Positions 63,913 to 64,000 of a stretch of 64,000 nt of DNA are shown one piece after another. The translations under genes and the position numbers were made by a program. Under the pieces are notes generated by a model. The model ran no database searches. It was not told where the DNA came from and saw only the letters and a program-made list of their open reading frames with translations. Every line of letters begins with the position of its first letter. The first letter of the stretch is position 1. The DNA is from Streptococcus thalassemiae (lineage in GTDB: Bacteria; Bacillota; Bacilli; Lactobacillales; Streptococcaceae): positions 102,001-166,000 of the forward strand of contig NZ_CAHJXN010000001.1 in the NCBI RefSeq assembly GCF_903645285.1, given 5' to 3'.

Positions 63913-64000
63913 TTATCCTCCAAATAAACGAGCAAAAAAGCCTTTCTTAGTGGATTGGACTTCTTCTTTTGCTTGGTCCAGCTCTAGCTTGAGATTTTCT
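63913..64000 (-). CDS. C-terminal end of an unidentified protein
   Basis: Only the last 28 codons are present. They read ENLKLELDQAKEEVQSTKKG then FFARLFGG and TAA. This is a charged helix that ends in a short amphipathic basic segment (KKGFFARLFGG), suggesting membrane or partner contact. I do not recognise the family from this piece. GGA-rich DNA before the stop and the following terminator support a real gene end. Confidence 0.6.
   Translation of the reverse strand, partial: ENLKLELDQAKEEVQSTKKGFFARLFGG

Overview
The window is a chromosomal segment of a mitis-group Streptococcus, very close to S. pneumoniae and possibly S. mitis or S. pseudopneumoniae. The evidence is gene content and order (rpoD-dnaG-Trp ABC transporter-ppc-ftsW; rlmCD to tdk; dapA-asd; pepT; phtE-phtD-adcAII; ccdA-etrx), two pneumococcal BOX elements, a preQ1-II riboswitch, an asd-type RNA, AdcR-like zinc operators, and AT-rich DNA with many extended -10 promoters. 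Most genes lie on the minus strand.

Layout. 1-9.4 kb is core: the start of rpoD, dnaG, a T-box-controlled tryptophan-type ABC transporter with a BOX element between leader and first gene, ppc and ftsW. 9.4-19.9 kb is accessory DNA between ftsW and rlmCD, the position held in pneumococcus by pathogenicity island PPI-1. Here it carries an IS1381-like scar, a DUF6037-like gene, a restriction-modification locus (one gamma-class adenine methyltransferase and two paralogous putative nucleases), and a Mega/Tn1207.1-type macrolide-resistance element: a mef-msr(D) operon with its MTASMRLR leader peptide and attenuator, plus umuC-operon remnants. Two related ~240-bp direct repeats flank the resistance element. 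19.9-28.9 kb is a core minus-strand run: rlmCD, a DUF1002 protein, pmp23, a nucleoid-associated protein, glyA, a GNAT acetyltransferase, a TsaC/YrdC protein, prmC, prfA and tdk. 29-37.4 kb holds a tautomerase, mnmE, dapA, asd, the asd RNA, tRNA-Thr, queT with its riboswitch, a GtrA protein, mscL, hemH and pepT.

37.4-48.1 kb is a surface zinc-acquisition and redox region: two histidine-triad proteins, AdcAII, an amino-acid permease, and an extracellular thioredoxin lipoprotein with its CcdA partner. 48.3-58.2 kb is one 3,275-residue surface protein whose core is about 29 apparently identical 80-residue DUF1542 repeats. It has a YSIRK signal but no LPXTG motif; it ends in a membrane helix and a 67-residue tail. 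58.8-61 kb carries a tandem duplication of an Rpn-type PD-(D/E)XK nuclease gene. The window closes with a membrane-embedded glycerophosphodiesterase, a DnaQ-like exonuclease, a BOX element and the tail of an unidentified gene.

How it fits together: PrmC modifies the GGQ loop of the adjacent prfA product RF1. AdcAII and the Pht proteins share AdcR-like control and collect zinc. CcdA passes electrons to the adjacent thioredoxin lipoprotein. Mef and Msr(D) act together against macrolides, next to the 23S rRNA methyltransferase gene rlmCD. Candidate defence functions sit at two places: the R-M locus and the Rpn pair.
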